40,641 nucleotides of DNA. Origin: Deltaproteobacteria bacterium. Lineage in GTDB: Bacteria > Desulfobacterota > Desulfomonilia > UBA1062. Shown piece by piece: positions 17,211 through 25,666 of this stretch (position 1 is the stretch's first letter; the number at the start of each line of letters is the position of its first letter). Position numbers and translations under genes: made by a program. The notes under the pieces are model-generated. The model had not been told where the DNA came from. It saw only the letters and a program-made list of their open reading frames with translations, and did no database searches. The stretch lies in assembly GCA_021372395.1 (NCBI GenBank), contig JAJFUP010000081.1, positions 1-40,641 of the forward strand. The letters run 5' to 3'.

Positions 17211-19038
17211 CAAGCCACCATTGAATGCGAACACCAGCATGATGAAGACCATCGCGCTGTGGGTGGTCATAGCGCTGATCGGGGTGATGCTCTTTCACCT
17301 CTTTAATCAGCCCACGAAACAAACCACGGCCTTTGCGTTCAGCGAGTTTCTGAAGATCGTGGACAAGGGCGAGGTCAAAGAGGTCACCATCCAGGGTAAC
17401 ACGATCAAGGGGACGCTCACCAACGGGAAGCCCTTTGACACCTATACCCCGGACGATCCGAAGCTGGTGGAAAGGCTCATGGCAAAGAACGTCCTCATCA
17501 CTGCCAAACCGAAGGACGAATCGCCCTGGTACCTCACGGCACTGATATCGTGGATCCCCATGCTGTTGCTCATCGGGGTCTGGATCCTCTTCATGAGACA
17601 GATGCAGACGGGTGGGACCAAGGCCATGAGCTTCGGCAGGAGCAAGGCCAGGCTCATGACCCAGGACAAGATCAAGGTCACCTTCGCCGATGTCGCCGGA
17701 GTGGACGAGGCGAAAGACGAACTGGAAGAGATCATCGATTTCCTCAAGGAACCCAAACGATTCACCTCACTCGGGGGCAGGATACCGAAAGGGGTTCTTC
17801 TCCTGGGTCCTCCCGGTACCGGAAAAACCCTTCTGGCAAAGGCGGTGGCCGGTGAGGCCGGTGTCCCCTTCTTCAGCATGTCGGGCTCAGACTTCGTGGA
17901 AATGTTCGTAGGTGTGGGCGCTTCACGGGTAAGGGACCTCTTTGCCCAGGGGAAGCAGCATGCCCCCTGCATCATCTTCATCGACGAGATCGATGCCGTA
18001 GGAAGACACCGGGGGGCAGGCCTCGGCGGAGGACACGACGAACGGGAACAGACCTTGAACCAGCTTCTGGTAGAGATGGACGGGTTCGAATCAAACGAAG
18101 GCGTTATCCTCATGGCCGCCACCAACCGCCCGGACGTCCTGGACCCAGCCCTGCTCAGGCCGGGGAGATTCGACCGCCAGGTGGTGGTGGTACATCCCGA
18201 TGTCAAAGGCAGGGAAGGCATATTGAAGGTCCACACCCGGAACATCCCGCTCTCCGATGACGTCAACCTGGCAACCCTTGCAAAGGCAACACCCGGATTC
18301 TCAGGGGCCGATCTGTCCAACCTCGTGAACGAGTCCGCCCTGCTGGCTGCACGCAAGAAGCGGACAAATGTCATGATGGACGACCTGGAGATGGCCAAGG
18401 ACAAGGTTCTCATGGGGGTGGAAAGAAAGAGCATGGTGATCTCCGAAGAGGAGAAGAAGACCACTGCATACCATGAGGCCGGCCATGCCCTGGTGGCGAA
18501 GATCCTGCCGAATGCCGACCCGGTATACAAGGTGAGCATAATCCCCAGAGGCCGGGCCATGGGCATCACCCAGCAGCTCCCCATCGACGACAGGCACACC
18601 TACAGCAAAGAATTTCTGCTGGCCACTATTTCCGTGCTCATGGGCGGGCGGGTGGCAGAAGAACTCGTGCTCGGCTGGCTGACAACAGGCGCAGGAAACG
18701 ACATCGAACGGGCCACTGACATGGCCAGGCTCATGGTCACGGAATGGGGCATGAGTTCTCTTGGACCCTTGAGCTTCGGCAAGGTGGAGCAGGAGATGTT
18801 CCTCGGGAGAGAAATCTCCAAACGGGTTGACTACAGCGAACTGACGGCCCAGAAGATCGACGAAGAGGTGAAAACCATCATCATGGGCTGCTATACAAAG
18901 ACCAGGGATGTCATCCAGAACAACCTGGATATCCTGCACAAGATCGCTCAGCGCCTGCTGGAGAAAGAGGTCATCGATGGCTCAGAGATCGATAAGATCG
19001 TCCAGGAAGGGGCTGCCTCGGGCGAGGCTCCTCTCTGA
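17200..19038 (+). CDS. ftsH: ATP-dependent zinc metalloprotease FtsH
   Basis: FtsH is a membrane-bound hexameric AAA+ protease that degrades unassembled membrane proteins and selected cytosolic regulators. The 612-residue protein has two membrane helices (about 17-35 and 108-127) flanking a periplasmic domain. The AAA+ module contains GPPGTGKT (about 203), the Walker B segment [11 protein letters not shown], and the second region of homology [20 protein letters not shown]. The zinc site HEAGH is near 425, with the third ligand Asp in [21 protein letters not shown] eight bases before ATG 17200 supports the start; the internal ATG pair at 17239 is an alternative. It precedes folP, a pairing seen in many bacteria. 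Confidence 0.96.
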   Translation: MQNSKPPLNANTSMMKTIALWVVIALIGVMLFHLFNQPTKQTTAFAFSEFLKIVDKGEVKEVTIQGNTIKGTLTNGKPFDTYTPDDPKLVERLMAKNVLITAKPKDESPWYLTALISWIPMLLLIGVWILFMRQMQTGGTKAMSFGRSKARLMTQDKIKVTFADVAGVDEAKDELEEIIDFLKEPKRFTSLGGRIPKGVLLLGPPGTGKTLLAKAVAGEAGVPFFSMSGSDFVEMFVGVGASRVRDLFAQGKQHAPCIIFIDEIDAVGRHRGAGLGGGHDEREQTLNQLLVEMDGFESNEGVILMAATNRPDVLDPALLRPGRFDRQVVVVHPDVKGREGILKVHTRNIPLSDDVNLATLAKATPGFSGADLSNLVNESALLAARKKRTNVMMDDLEMAKDKVLMGVERKSMVISEEEKKTTAYHEAGHALVAKILPNADPVYKVSIIPRGRAMGITQQLPIDDRHTYSKEFLLATISVLMGGRVAEELVLGWLTTGAGNDIERATDMARLMVTEWGMSSLGPLSFGKVEQEMFLGREISKRVDYSELTAQKIDEEVKTIIMGCYTKTRDVIQNNLDILHKIAQRLLEKEVIDGSEIDKIVQEGAASGEAPL

Positions 19039-20197
19039 TGCGGACGAGCATGTCCTGCTTGCCTGCGGTGTAGATCCGGCATCGCTGCCCTATCTGATTC
19101 CAAAGCTGTGCCACAAAAACCTCCTGCTGGAGGGGGTGAAGCTCTATGCAGCGAACATCCTCAAGCAGAGCATGCTCTCCATCGGCGGGGATGTTGCGGT
19201 CCACCGGCATGCGGTTTCCGGCAGGGTGGAAACTTCCCACTGCGTGATCATGGGGGACTTGAGGCACTTCCGGCAGCTGCTGGAAAAACTCAAGCTCCAG
19301 CCGGGGCTCGAACCCGTTGCAGAATGCATCCGTGAGCAGGTATTCCCCCTGGAAGGCCCCCTGGAGCTCGATCTTCAGGGCATTGTCCACCGGTGGGGGA
19401 AAAAACCGGCCATCATGGGCATCCTCAATATGACCCCTGATTCATTCTCCGATGGGGGCGTGTGGGTCGATCACGCCGCTGCCGTCAGACATGCGCTCGA
19501 GTTGGTAAGGCAGGGTGCGGATATCATCGATGTGGGAGGAGAATCATCCAGACCGGACGCACGGCCGGTGGATGAGAATGAGGAAAAGTCACGCGTGCTG
19601 TCCCTCATCGAGGAACTCTCCTCTTCCATCGACGCCCCCATCAGCATCGACACGACCAAGGCCAAGGTTGCCGAGGCCGCCCTGGCAGCAGGGGCATCCA
19701 TCATCAACGACATCACTGCGCTCACCGGCGATCCCGACATGCCGGACCTCGCCCGGGAGACGGGGTGCGGGGTGATCCTCATGCACATGCGGGGCATGCC
19801 TGCAACCATGCAGCACCAGACCAACTACCAGGACATCGTCCAGGAGATCCATGCATACCTGGACGAAAGGATCGAGGCCTGTCTCATGGCTGGGATCTCC
19901 CCTTCCTCCATCATAGTGGACCCGGGGATAGGATTCGGGAAAGACACCGCGGGAAATCTCGCCATCATCCGCCATATTGCCGAGTTCAAATCTCTCGGTA
20001 TGCCGCTCCTGCTGGGCCACTCCCGCAAGTCATTCATCGGGAAGATCCTCGATACAGACCCTCATCAGCGTGAAGAGGGGACCGATGCGATAACCGCATG
20101 GGCGACCATGCACGGGGTAGACATGGTGCGCGTCCATGATGTCCTCCATGCGGTACGGCTTCGGGAAGTGATCAGATCCGTCATGGAGGCTGCATGA
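18977..20197 (+). CDS. folP: Dihydropteroate synthase
   Basis: FolP joins p-aminobenzoate to 6-hydroxymethyl-7,8-dihydropterin diphosphate in folate synthesis. The core begins at about residue 140 with [18 protein letters not shown], then [38 protein letters not shown] and [12 protein letters not shown], all family hallmarks. About 130 residues precede the core (FGVDP-like start, [23 protein letters not shown]), longer than the E. coli enzyme but like the extended form seen in some anaerobes. The start is uncertain: ATG 18977 has AAAGAGG six bases upstream but overlaps ftsH by 62 bases. A non-ATG start nearer 19030 cannot be excluded. acpS follows with a four-base overlap. Confidence 0.88.
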   Translation: MAQRSIRSSRKGLPRARLLSDADEHVLLACGVDPASLPYLIPKLCHKNLLLEGVKLYAANILKQSMLSIGGDVAVHRHAVSGRVETSHCVIMGDLRHFRQLLEKLKLQPGLEPVAECIREQVFPLEGPLELDLQGIVHRWGKKPAIMGILNMTPDSFSDGGVWVDHAAAVRHALELVRQGADIIDVGGESSRPDARPVDENEEKSRVLSLIEELSSSIDAPISIDTTKAKVAEAALAAGASIINDITALTGDPDMPDLARETGCGVILMHMRGMPATMQHQTNYQDIVQEIHAYLDERIEACLMAGISPSSIIVDPGIGFGKDTAGNLAIIRHIAEFKSLGMPLLLGHSRKSFIGKILDTDPHQREEGTDAITAWATMHGVDMVRVHDVLHAVRLREVIRSVMEAA

Positions 20198-20571
20198 TCC
20201 TGGGCGTCGGAATCGACCTCGTCGATATCTCCCGGATAGAGGCCATCATGGCCAAGCACCCGGAGCGTTTTCTCTCCAGGGTCTTCACTCCTGAAGAGAT
20301 CGAGCACTGCACAAAGAGACATGATGCAGCCACCTGCCTGGCCGGAAGGTTTGCCGCCAAGGAGGCGACCTTCAAGGCCCTTGCCGCGGGGAGACATTCA
20401 GGCATAGGGTTCAAAGACATCCGGGTAAACGTGCTCCGGGGAATACCTGTGCTGGAGCTCATCGGCAGTGCACGGTCAAGGGCGACAGATCTCGGCGCGG
20501 CAAGGATGCTCCTCAGCATATCTCATGACAAGGGCTGCGCCGTAGCCGTGGTGATTCTGGAGGGCCAATGA
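20194..20571 (+). CDS. acpS: Holo-[acyl-carrier-protein] synthase
   Basis: AcpS transfers the 4'-phosphopantetheine arm of coenzyme A to a serine of acyl carrier protein. The 125-residue protein has the two metal-binding motifs: GIDLVDISRIE with Asp at residue 8, and RFAAKEATFKALAAG with the Glu of KEA near 58. Length is typical. ATGA overlap with folP and with tsaE (20568-20571) shows tight packing in the operon. Confidence 0.93.
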   Translation: MILGVGIDLVDISRIEAIMAKHPERFLSRVFTPEEIEHCTKRHDAATCLAGRFAAKEATFKALAAGRHSGIGFKDIRVNVLRGIPVLELIGSARSRATDLGAARMLLSISHDKGCAVAVVILEGQ

Positions 20572-21008
20572 GACAGGAGTACACGACCAACTCGCCTGAA
20601 GAGACTCTTGCTCTCGGGACACGGATCGGGGCTGTTCTCAAGGGAGGGGAGATCCTCCTCCTGAACGGTGACCTGGGGGCGGGCAAGACCCTTCTCACCA
20701 AAGGCATCGTGGAAGGCATTGCCCCGGGCACGTCATCAGAGGTAGCAAGCCCGAGTTTTACACTGGTGAACATCTACAACGCCAAGCTTGACATTATCCA
20801 TGTAGATCTTTATAGGCTAGACTCTGAAGAAATAGGCAACCTCGGTTTGGAAGACTTCATGGACAAGGACCATGTCATGGTAGTCGAATGGGCTGAACGT
20901 GCACAAGGATTTTTCACGGGTGACACGGTGGGGATCACCATTGATTACCTGGGGGAGCATTCCCGGAAGATCACCGTCACCTCCGATATTCCATGGATCA
21001 GATCCTGA
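20568..21008 (+). CDS. tsaE: tRNA threonylcarbamoyladenosine biosynthesis ATPase TsaE
   Basis: TsaE is the ATPase that activates the TsaB-TsaD complex making t6A37 in tRNA. The 146-residue protein has Walker A GDLGAGKTLLTKG at residues 34-46, then EVASPSFTLVNIY, the HVDLYRLDS segment with a conserved Asp, and VVEWAERA, all diagnostic. It overlaps acpS by four bases. Its product, t6A, is the substrate of MtaB encoded at 3477-4697. Confidence 0.94.
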   Translation: MRQEYTTNSPEETLALGTRIGAVLKGGEILLLNGDLGAGKTLLTKGIVEGIAPGTSSEVASPSFTLVNIYNAKLDIIHVDLYRLDSEEIGNLGLEDFMDKDHVMVVEWAERAQGFFTGDTVGITIDYLGEHSRKITVTSDIPWIRS

Positions 21009-21112
21009 AGAAATGATCAGGCCCCGGGATCACGTTTGCCTGCCAGTTATGCCAACAGGGACAATCATCATGACACGAGGCGTATGCATCAATCTATGAG
21101 AGGGGTATCCAC

Positions 21113-22348
21113 ATGGCAGTAATCATTCAGAAGTATGGTGGTACATCAGTGGGATCTCCGGAAAAAATCAAGTTCGTGGCAGGCAAGGTTGCCAAGAGGT
21201 ACCGGGAGGGGAACGACATCGCGGTGGTGGTCTCGGCCATGTCCGGGGAGACGGACAAGCTCATCAGGCTGGCCAAGGAACTCTCATCATCCCCCGCACC
21301 CAGGGAAATGGACGTACTGGTTTCCACCGGGGAACAAGTCACCATCGCCCTGCTCACCATGGCACTCAAAGATCTCGGGGTGCCGGCCCGATCCCTGCTC
21401 GCCTTCCAGATCGGAATCAAAACGGACGATGCCTACATGAAGGCGCGGATTCAGGAGATAGACGTGGACCTCCTGAAGAAAACATTTGCAGCCAAAGAAG
21501 TAGCCGTTGTCGCAGGGTTTCAGGGGATCACGGAAGACGGCGACATCACGACCCTGGGCAGAGGCGGGTCCGACACATCGGCTGTTGCCCTGGCTGCGGT
21601 TCTCGGTGCAGAGTTGTGCGAGATCTACACCGATGTGGACGGCGTCTATACGTGCGACCCCAATATCTGCAACAAGGCCCGGAGGCTCGACAAGATCACC
21701 TACGATGAGATGCTCGAGATGGCATCTCTCGGCGCAAAGGTCCTTCAAACCAGATCAGTCGAGTTCGCGAAAAAATACAATGTTCCAATACTCGTGAAGA
21801 GCACCTTCTCTGATGAGGGCGGCACCCTGACCACCAAGGAGGATAGTGACATGGAAAAAGAGGTCGTTTCCGGAATCACCTATGACAAGAACGAGGCCAA
21901 GATCACCATACTCGGTGTCCAGGATAAACCGGGGGTCGCAGCAAAGCTCTTCTCCCCCCTCTCAGACAATAACATCAATGTCGACATGATCATCCAGAAC
22001 GTATCGTCGGATGGAAAGCAGGCGGACCTGAGCTTCACGGTCACCAAGACCGACTACGACAAGGCCATGAAGATCGTCAAGGCCATGATCAGCGACCTGG
22101 GTGCACGGGATGTGGTGGGAGACCCCTCCATTGCAAAGATATCCATTGTCGGTGTCGGCATGCGCTCGCATGCAGGGGTTGCGTCGAAGATGTTCTCGGC
22201 CCTCTCCAGCGTAGGGATCAACATCCAGATGATATCCACCTCCGAGATCAAAGTCTCCTGCGTAATCGACGAAAAATTCATCGAACTCGGTGTCCGCGTG
22301 CTTCACGAGGCCTTCGAGCTCGACAAGACAGGGAGCGCTGTTGCATAA
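21113..22348 (+). CDS. lysC: Aspartate kinase
   Basis: Aspartokinase phosphorylates aspartate, the first step towards lysine, threonine, methionine and isoleucine. The 411-residue protein begins with IIQKYGGTSVGS, has FQGITEDGDITTLGRGGSDTSAVALA in the catalytic half, and ends with two ACT domains (about 265-335, KITILGVQDKPGVAAKLFSPL, and 345-411, SIVGVGMRSHAGVASKMFSAL). ACT domains bind amino acids for feedback control. GAGAGGGG lies upstream of ATG 21113. It overlaps the cimA start by eight bases. Position suggests coupling to threonine-independent isoleucine synthesis by CimA. Confidence 0.95.
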   Translation: MAVIIQKYGGTSVGSPEKIKFVAGKVAKRYREGNDIAVVVSAMSGETDKLIRLAKELSSSPAPREMDVLVSTGEQVTIALLTMALKDLGVPARSLLAFQIGIKTDDAYMKARIQEIDVDLLKKTFAAKEVAVVAGFQGITEDGDITTLGRGGSDTSAVALAAVLGAELCEIYTDVDGVYTCDPNICNKARRLDKITYDEMLEMASLGAKVLQTRSVEFAKKYNVPILVKSTFSDEGGTLTTKEDSDMEKEVVSGITYDKNEAKITILGVQDKPGVAAKLFSPLSDNNINVDMIIQNVSSDGKQADLSFTVTKTDYDKAMKIVKAMISDLGARDVVGDPSIAKISIVGVGMRSHAGVASKMFSALSSVGINIQMISTSEIKVSCVIDEKFIELGVRVLHEAFELDKTGSAVA

Positions 22349-23936
22349 GATCGAGATCTACGACACAACGTTGCGGGATGGAGCCCAGTCGGAGGACATC
22401 AGCCTTTCACTGGACGACAAATGCCGTATCGCCCTGAAGCTCGACCAGCTGGGCGTCGATTTCATCGAGGCCGGATGGCCCGGGGCAAACCCGAAGGACG
22501 AGAGTCTCTTCGGGAAGATACTGGCCCTGCCGATCACACATGCCCGAATCATCGCCTTCAGCAGCACATGTAAACCGGGCCAGACCCCGGATAAAGATCG
22601 CATGATCCAGGCACTCATCAAGGCACGCCCGGATGGCGTGACCATTTTCGGGAAGTCGTGGGACACTCATGTCAAGGGAGAAGGCGGCTTGAGGTGCACA
22701 CTGGAAGAAAATCTCCGGATGATTCGCGACACCATTGCCTATCTCAAGGGATTTTTCCCCTCGGTCCTCTTTGATGCAGAGCACTTCTTCGACGGATTCA
22801 GGGCAAACAGGGAGTACGCCTTGTCGGCACTGAAGGCAGCCGTCGATGGAGGCGCGGACAGGGTTGTCCTCTGCGATACCAATGGCGGGACCCTGCCTTC
22901 GGATATCAGTGTCATTGTCTCGCACCTGGCAGAGGAACTGAACACACCCCTGGGCATCCATTGCCACAACGACGGCGAGCTTGCGGTGGCGAATACCATC
23001 TGTGCCGTACAGGCGGGAATCGACCATGTTCAGGGTACCATCAACGGTGTGGGGGAACGATGCGGGAATGCGAATCTGTGCTCCATCATCCCGAACTTGG
23101 GCCTGAAGCTGGGTTTGGAGTCCATACCGCTCACCCACATGAAGCACCTGAGCGAAGTCTCCCGTTTCGTGGACGAGATCGCCAATCTCTCCCACAACAA
23201 ACACCAGCCCTATGTCGGGGAATCGGCCTTTGCCCACAAGGGCGGCGTCCACGTAAGCGCGGTCATCAATGACCCTGCGACCTACGAGCACATCACGCCT
23301 GAGCTCGTGGGAAACCAGCGGCGGGTGCTGGTTTCCGAGCAGTCCGGCAAAAGCAACATCCTCTACAAGGCCCGGGAATTCAACATCGACCTCTCGCAGG
23401 ACCATACCGCTGCTACCGAGATCGTGAAGATCATCAAAGACCTCGAGAATTGCGGCTTTCAGTTCGAGGGGGCTGATGCATCCCTGGAGCTCCTCATGAA
23501 AAAATCGTTGGGCGAACATATGCGGCATTTCAAGCTGAAAGGATTCCGGGTGAATACGGAACGCCGTACCGACGATACCGACCCCATGTCAGAGGCCACC
23601 ATCATGATCGAGGTGGGCGGCAATGTGGAGCATACCGCCGCCATGGGCAACGGTCCGGTCAATGCCCTTGACCAGGCCCTGCGCAAAGCCCTCCAGAAGT
23701 TCTACCCGAGCATCCACGAAGTGCAGCTCCTGGACTACAAGGTGAGGGTGATCTCATCGAGGCAGGGGACCGAGTCCGTAGTGCGGGTTCTCATCGAGTC
23801 CGGTGATAAAAAAGACCACTGGAATACGGTCGGCGTGTCCAGCAACATCCTCGAGGCATCATGGATGGCCCTTGTGGACAGTATGGACTACAAGCTCTAC
23901 AAGGATGCGAAACAGGGGGTCTTGCCCGAACGATGA
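22341..23936 (+). CDS. cimA: (R)-citramalate synthase
   Basis: CimA condenses pyruvate and acetyl-CoA to (R)-citramalate, giving 2-ketobutyrate for isoleucine without threonine deaminase. The 531-residue protein starts at TTG 22341, with GGGAG five bases upstream. The HMGL-like barrel contains DTTLRDGAQSEDI (residues 8-20), VVLCDTNGGTLP, GIHCHNDGELAVAN and INGVGERCGNANL. The C-terminal half has the LeuA-type dimer/regulatory fold with SVVRVLIESGD. Length and the AQSEDI variant match the longer citramalate synthase type rather than isopropylmalate synthase. Upstream extension to 22290 lies inside lysC and is unlikely. Confidence 0.92.
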   Translation: MHKIEIYDTTLRDGAQSEDISLSLDDKCRIALKLDQLGVDFIEAGWPGANPKDESLFGKILALPITHARIIAFSSTCKPGQTPDKDRMIQALIKARPDGVTIFGKSWDTHVKGEGGLRCTLEENLRMIRDTIAYLKGFFPSVLFDAEHFFDGFRANREYALSALKAAVDGGADRVVLCDTNGGTLPSDISVIVSHLAEELNTPLGIHCHNDGELAVANTICAVQAGIDHVQGTINGVGERCGNANLCSIIPNLGLKLGLESIPLTHMKHLSEVSRFVDEIANLSHNKHQPYVGESAFAHKGGVHVSAVINDPATYEHITPELVGNQRRVLVSEQSGKSNILYKAREFNIDLSQDHTAATEIVKIIKDLENCGFQFEGADASLELLMKKSLGEHMRHFKLKGFRVNTERRTDDTDPMSEATIMIEVGGNVEHTAAMGNGPVNALDQALRKALQKFYPSIHEVQLLDYKVRVISSRQGTESVVRVLIESGDKKDHWNTVGVSSNILEASWMALVDSMDYKLYKDAKQGVLPER

Positions 23937-23994
23937 GAAAGTTAAGGCCGAACTCTGCAAATCCGATAAGTACCAGTAACAGGGAGAACCGGTA

Positions 23995-24291
23995 ATGAAG
24001 AGAGAGGCCGTTATGTATAGCGAGAACCAGAAGTTCGAGTTCCAGGGCCTGAAGAAGTGGATGAGGCAGGGTGAGTACATCATCTCCACCATTGCCGAGG
24101 ATGGAACCATCTGGACCTATACCAGCAAGGCCTTGCCCATATTCGACTTCGGCAACACCAAGATCTTCCAGGCTCAAGAATCAGGCGTCGCAGAGGTTCG
24201 AGGGGTCGAGCGCGGAGACGAGTTCTTCTTTTCCATCCAGGGGATCAAGGTCTCGAAGATCTACGACTATACCTACGCCGAGGACCTTTAA
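23995..24291 (+). CDS. Small protein of unknown function downstream of cimA
   Basis: I do not recognise this 98-residue protein. It is soluble-looking, with alternating aromatic and charged residues (KKWMRQGEYIISTIAEDGTIWTYTSKALP, GDEFFFSIQGIKVSKIYDYTY), suggesting a small mostly beta fold. There are no cysteines, signal peptide or membrane segment. GGGAGA seven bases before ATG 23995 supports translation. An internal ATG at 24013 is an alternative. It follows cimA by 58 bases and probably shares its transcript. Confidence 0.6.
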   Translation: MKREAVMYSENQKFEFQGLKKWMRQGEYIISTIAEDGTIWTYTSKALPIFDFGNTKIFQAQESGVAEVRGVERGDEFFFSIQGIKVSKIYDYTYAEDL

Positions 24292-24336
24292 TCAGATTCG
24301 GGTTTTTAACCTCACCCATCTTTTCGAACAATCCTT

Positions 24337-24558
24337 CTAACGGAAAATTACGCTTCCCACAAGCGACGCGAGGATCAGGCACATGATCATCAGAGGTGCC
24401 TTGGAGCGCGAGTGGTCCCGTGATAACTGGATGAACTCCACGAGAGAGAATATAAGGATCACCACGAAGACTATGGCGAGCGTAGCCCAGCTGAACTGTG
24501 ACGCAAAAGCGACACTCAGCCAGAGTGCAAGCGGGATGAAGAGGATGACCCATACCAT
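24337..24558 (-). CDS. Small two-helix membrane protein
   Basis: The 73-residue translation is strongly hydrophobic, with helices at about residues 3-40 (one long or two short spans) and 55-71, separated by the charged loop LSRDHSRSKAPL. No family is recognised. GGGG lies five bases upstream of the ATG at 24558. Codon choice and the membrane-like pattern favour a real gene, but there is no neighbour that hints at function: it lies alone between the cimA operon and the tRNA genes, on the opposite strand. Confidence 0.5.
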   Translation of the reverse strand: MVWVILFIPLALWLSVAFASQFSWATLAIVFVVILIFSLVEFIQLSRDHSRSKAPLMIMCLILASLVGSVIFR

Positions 24559-24742
24559 ATGGACCCCGTCTATACCACAGTATCTCGCTCCAGAAAACCC
24601 TCTTGCATGGAATGCGGAAAAACACCCTGTCGCCGGCGCATGTTTGCACCCGGTTCATCCGGGTCCAAAGGAAAGGGTACGCCGGCCGACTCGTTTTATC
24701 CTTGATATTTTTCCATAACCATGACATACGGGGGTTCAAACT

Positions 24743-24815
24743 GAGCCAGTAGCTCAGTTGGTAGAGCATCGGACTTTTAATCCGGTGGTCGAGGGTTCGA
24801 GTCCCTCCTGGCTCA
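24743..24815 (+). tRNA. tRNA-Lys (anticodon UUU)
   Basis: The acceptor arms GAGCCAG and CTGGCTC pair over 7 bases (24743-24749 with 24808-24814). The D arm GCTCAGTTGGTAGAGC is standard. The anticodon loop CTTTTAA carries TTT at 24776-24778. The T arm is GAGGG-TTCGAGT-CCCTC and the discriminator is A. CCA is not encoded. Confidence 0.97.
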
Positions 24816-24821
24816 CTGAAA

Positions 24822-24899
24822 GTCCCCATCGTCTAGCCTGGCCCAGGACACCGGCCTTTCACGCCGGCGACAGGGGTTCAAATCCCCTTGGGGACGCCA
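24822..24899 (+). tRNA. tRNA-Glu (anticodon UUC)
   Basis: GTCCCCA (24822-24828) pairs with TGGGGAC (24889-24895), followed by G and an encoded CCA (24897-24899). The anticodon stem CCGGC/GCCGG encloses CTTTCAC with anticodon TTC at 24858-24860. The T arm is AGGGG-TTCAAAT-CCCCT. It lies six bases after tRNA-Lys, so the two are probably one transcript. Confidence 0.97.
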
Positions 24900-24908
24900 A
24901 TTATTACC

Positions 24909-24938
24909 GGGGGTTACGATGTGAATCGTGCCCCTTTT
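24909..24938 (+). terminator. Terminator of the tRNA-Lys/tRNA-Glu transcript
   Basis: GGGG plus ACGAT pairs with ATCGT plus CCCC around a GTGA loop, with a one-base bulge, and TTTT follows directly. It starts ten bases after the encoded CCA of tRNA-Glu. Confidence 0.65.
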
Positions 24939-25117
24939 CCATTTCCGGCTGTCCAGTCCACCCATCTTCTCCCCAGCCTCTGCAGCGGGAATCATTCCAG
25001 CATGGCTGTTCAGTCTATGCCCGAGAGATACTCACATCAATCGGTGAGGTTATTGAGACAGGAGATAACATCGATACAGCCGGCAAAGGCAGAGACGGTG
25101 ACAATGCTTCAACCCCA

Positions 25118-25146
25118 TTGACAAGCCATTTCGTCTGCTGTATCTG
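25118..25146 (+). promoter_or_regulatory. Candidate promoter of the Tyr-rich repeat RiPP operon
   Basis: A perfect TTGACA (25118-25123) is followed after exactly 17 bases by TATCTG (25141-25146), a weak -10. The expected transcript start near 25153 leaves a leader of about 36 bases. The leader includes GGGaAGCA (25151-25158) able to pair with TGCTCCC (25170-25176), directly before the AAGAAGG ribosome site. Confidence 0.45.
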
Positions 25147-25188
25147 TTAAGGGAAGCAGCTTACGATCATGCTCCCAAGAAGGTTACT

Positions 25189-25623
25189 ATGACAGACCAG
25201 CCAAAAGACAACATCAAGAACGCAGATCAGACTGACAAGGCACCTGACGCACCCATTACCAGGAGAGATGCCATCAAGCGGATCTCCAAGGTGGTGATTG
25301 CCTCCGGTGCGGTGGCATCCATCCCCGGCCTGTTCGCATCAAAGGCCTCTGCCGAGGACACAGAGTACAGCAATTACTGCAATTACACCAACTATGCGGA
25401 CTACACCAATTATGCGAACCAGAAGTACGGGAACTACACTGCCTACGGCAACTACAAGAATGTCGCGAACTATGCAAACTACTATAACAAGGGCACGGGG
25501 AATTACCTGAACTATGCCAACTACACCAACTGGCAGGACTACATAAACTACACGAATTACGGGGATTACGCGAATTACACGAACTACACGAATTACGCGA
25601 ATTACGCGAACCACTGCAAGTAA
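25189..25623 (+). CDS. Tat-exported Asn-Tyr-x repeat protein, candidate RiPP precursor
   Basis: This 144-residue protein has two parts. Residues 1-55 are a long Tat signal: a charged start, TRRDAIKRISK with the Arg pair at 25-26, a hydrophobic stretch (VVIASGAVASIPGLFA) and a cleavage-like ASA at 53-55. Residues 56-144 consist almost wholly of Asn-Tyr-x triplets: 24 Tyr, 22 Asn and 23 [Tyr/Trp]-x-[Asn/Asp] motifs, 12 of them in unbroken register at 106-141. One repeat uses Trp (W115-Q-D117). Cys occur only at 64 and 143, near the ends of the repeat. AAGAAGG five bases before the ATG is a good ribosome site. Radical SAM genes follow immediately, so I infer a modified peptide substrate. A structural or adhesive surface protein is the alternative. 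I know of no named family with this repeat. Confidence 0.8.
   Translation: MTDQPKDNIKNADQTDKAPDAPITRRDAIKRISKVVIASGAVASIPGLFASKASAEDTEYSNYCNYTNYADYTNYANQKYGNYTAYGNYKNVANYANYYNKGTGNYLNYANYTNWQDYINYTNYGDYANYTNYTNYANYANHCK
25356..25620 (+). repeat. Degenerate 9-base tandem repeat encoding Asn-Tyr-Ala/Thr
   Basis: The unit is roughly AAYTAYRCS, read as Asn-Tyr-(Ala/Thr). It is repeated with synonymous variation throughout the 3' two-thirds of the gene. The tightest run is 25506-25612. Third-position differences (AAC/AAT, TAC/TAT) between units show that the protein sequence, not the DNA, is being conserved. Confidence 0.85.
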
Positions 25624-25666
25624 CAAACCGGTTATGGAACACCTTTCCTGGTAAGCCTGGCATACC

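Larger units (their letters stand above)
24900..25188. other. Intergenic region between tRNA-Glu and the Tyr-rich repeat gene
   Basis: This 289-base stretch contains the tRNA terminator (24909-24938), a promoter candidate (25118-25146) and the leader of the repeat-protein gene. I see no gene in 24940-25117, no copy of the tRNA 3' end, and no integrase remnant. Confidence 0.6.

Noticed and set aside
24245-24829. Minus-strand frame of 194 codons across the tRNA genes
   Set aside because: It overlaps the tRNA genes and the 24337-24558 small gene in another frame and lacks coding character.
25356-25620. CRISPR array or plain low-complexity DNA
   Set aside because: The 9-base unit stays in frame, varies at third codon positions, and follows a Tat signal and ribosome site, so it is coding repeat.
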